Positions 6,428 to 6,452 of a DNA stretch of 6,452 nt are shown here, piece by piece. The DNA lies in assembly GCA_017880985.1 (NCBI GenBank), contig JADGRK010000149.1:1-6452 (forward strand), read 5' to 3'. The notes under the pieces were generated by a model that saw only the letters and a program-made list of their open reading frames with translations, did no database searches and had not been told where the DNA came from. This DNA is from Rhodoferax sp. Its GTDB lineage: Bacteria; Pseudomonadota; Gammaproteobacteria; Burkholderiales; Burkholderiaceae_C. The position numbers and the translations under genes are program-made. Each line of letters begins with the position of its first letter. Positions within the stretch are counted from its first letter, which is position 1.

Positions 6428-6452
6428 GTGTCCACCTTGTCCCAGAGATAGT
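6424..6452 (-). CDS. C-terminal end of an upstream gene (partial), possibly the Fe-S subunit of the same membrane molybdoenzyme
   Basis: Only the last eight codons and the TGA stop are in the window, giving the C-terminus YLWDKVDT. The stop overlaps the start codon of the membrane-anchor gene as ATGA (6424-6427), the usual sign of translational coupling between subunits of one complex. In DMSO-reductase-type complexes the gene before the NrfD/DmsC anchor normally encodes the ferredoxin-like four-cluster iron-sulfur subunit, so a PadC-like protein is the natural guess. Eight residues cannot show this. The reading frame itself is inferred from the overlap and the absence of stops, and nothing else about the product can be seen. 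Confidence 0.5.
6432..6438 (-). promoter_or_regulatory. Ribosome binding site of the membrane-anchor gene
   Basis: AAGGTGG lies four bases before the ATG at 6427, inside the last codons of the upstream gene. Together with the ATGA overlap it fixes the start of the anchor protein. Confidence 0.6.

Overview
The window is a stretch of one minus-strand operon for anaerobic aromatic degradation. It is read from high to low coordinates. The organism is most likely a facultatively anaerobic betaproteobacterium (Thauera/Azoarcus/Aromatoleum or Rhodoferax-like). This rests on close family resemblance to the Thauera 4-hydroxybenzoyl-CoA reductase subunits, high GC (about 60% by eye) and the gene set. 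Genus cannot be decided from the window.

Layout in transcription order: (1) the last eight codons of an upstream gene (6424-6452), overlapping by ATGA with (2) an eight-helix NrfD/DmsC-type membrane anchor (5564-6427), probably PadD of phenylacetyl-CoA:acceptor oxidoreductase; (3) a PaaK-family arylacetate-CoA ligase (4185-5531); (4-6) the three subunits of 4-hydroxybenzoyl-CoA reductase in the order small 2Fe-2S (hcrC, 3689-4180), large molybdenum (hcrA, 1338-3692) and FAD/4Fe-4S (hcrB, 359-1336); (7) the 5' part of a ferredoxin:NAD(P) oxidoreductase-type FAD/NAD subunit (1-330), running off the left edge. Junctions are -4, 32, 4, -4, 1 and 28 nt. There is no room for internal terminators and I see no convincing internal promoter, so this looks like a single transcript. 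No RNA genes, mobile elements, CRISPR or large repeats were seen, and no gene-free stretch exceeds 32 nt.

Suggested pathway: the ligase activates phenylacetate or 4-hydroxyphenylacetate to its CoA thioester. A membrane molybdoenzyme, of which only the anchor is in view, oxidises the alpha-carbon to the glyoxylate level. An oxidative decarboxylation not seen here gives (4-hydroxy)benzoyl-CoA. HcrCAB then removes the para-hydroxyl to give benzoyl-CoA. The terminal flavoprotein is a candidate for linking NAD(P)H and the ferredoxin that HCR needs. Joining the arylacetate-oxidation module to the hydroxybenzoyl-CoA reductase in one operon suggests 4-hydroxyphenylacetate (tyrosine-derived) as a physiological substrate. 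That is inference, but it is the most interesting point of the window. Each individual family is already known.
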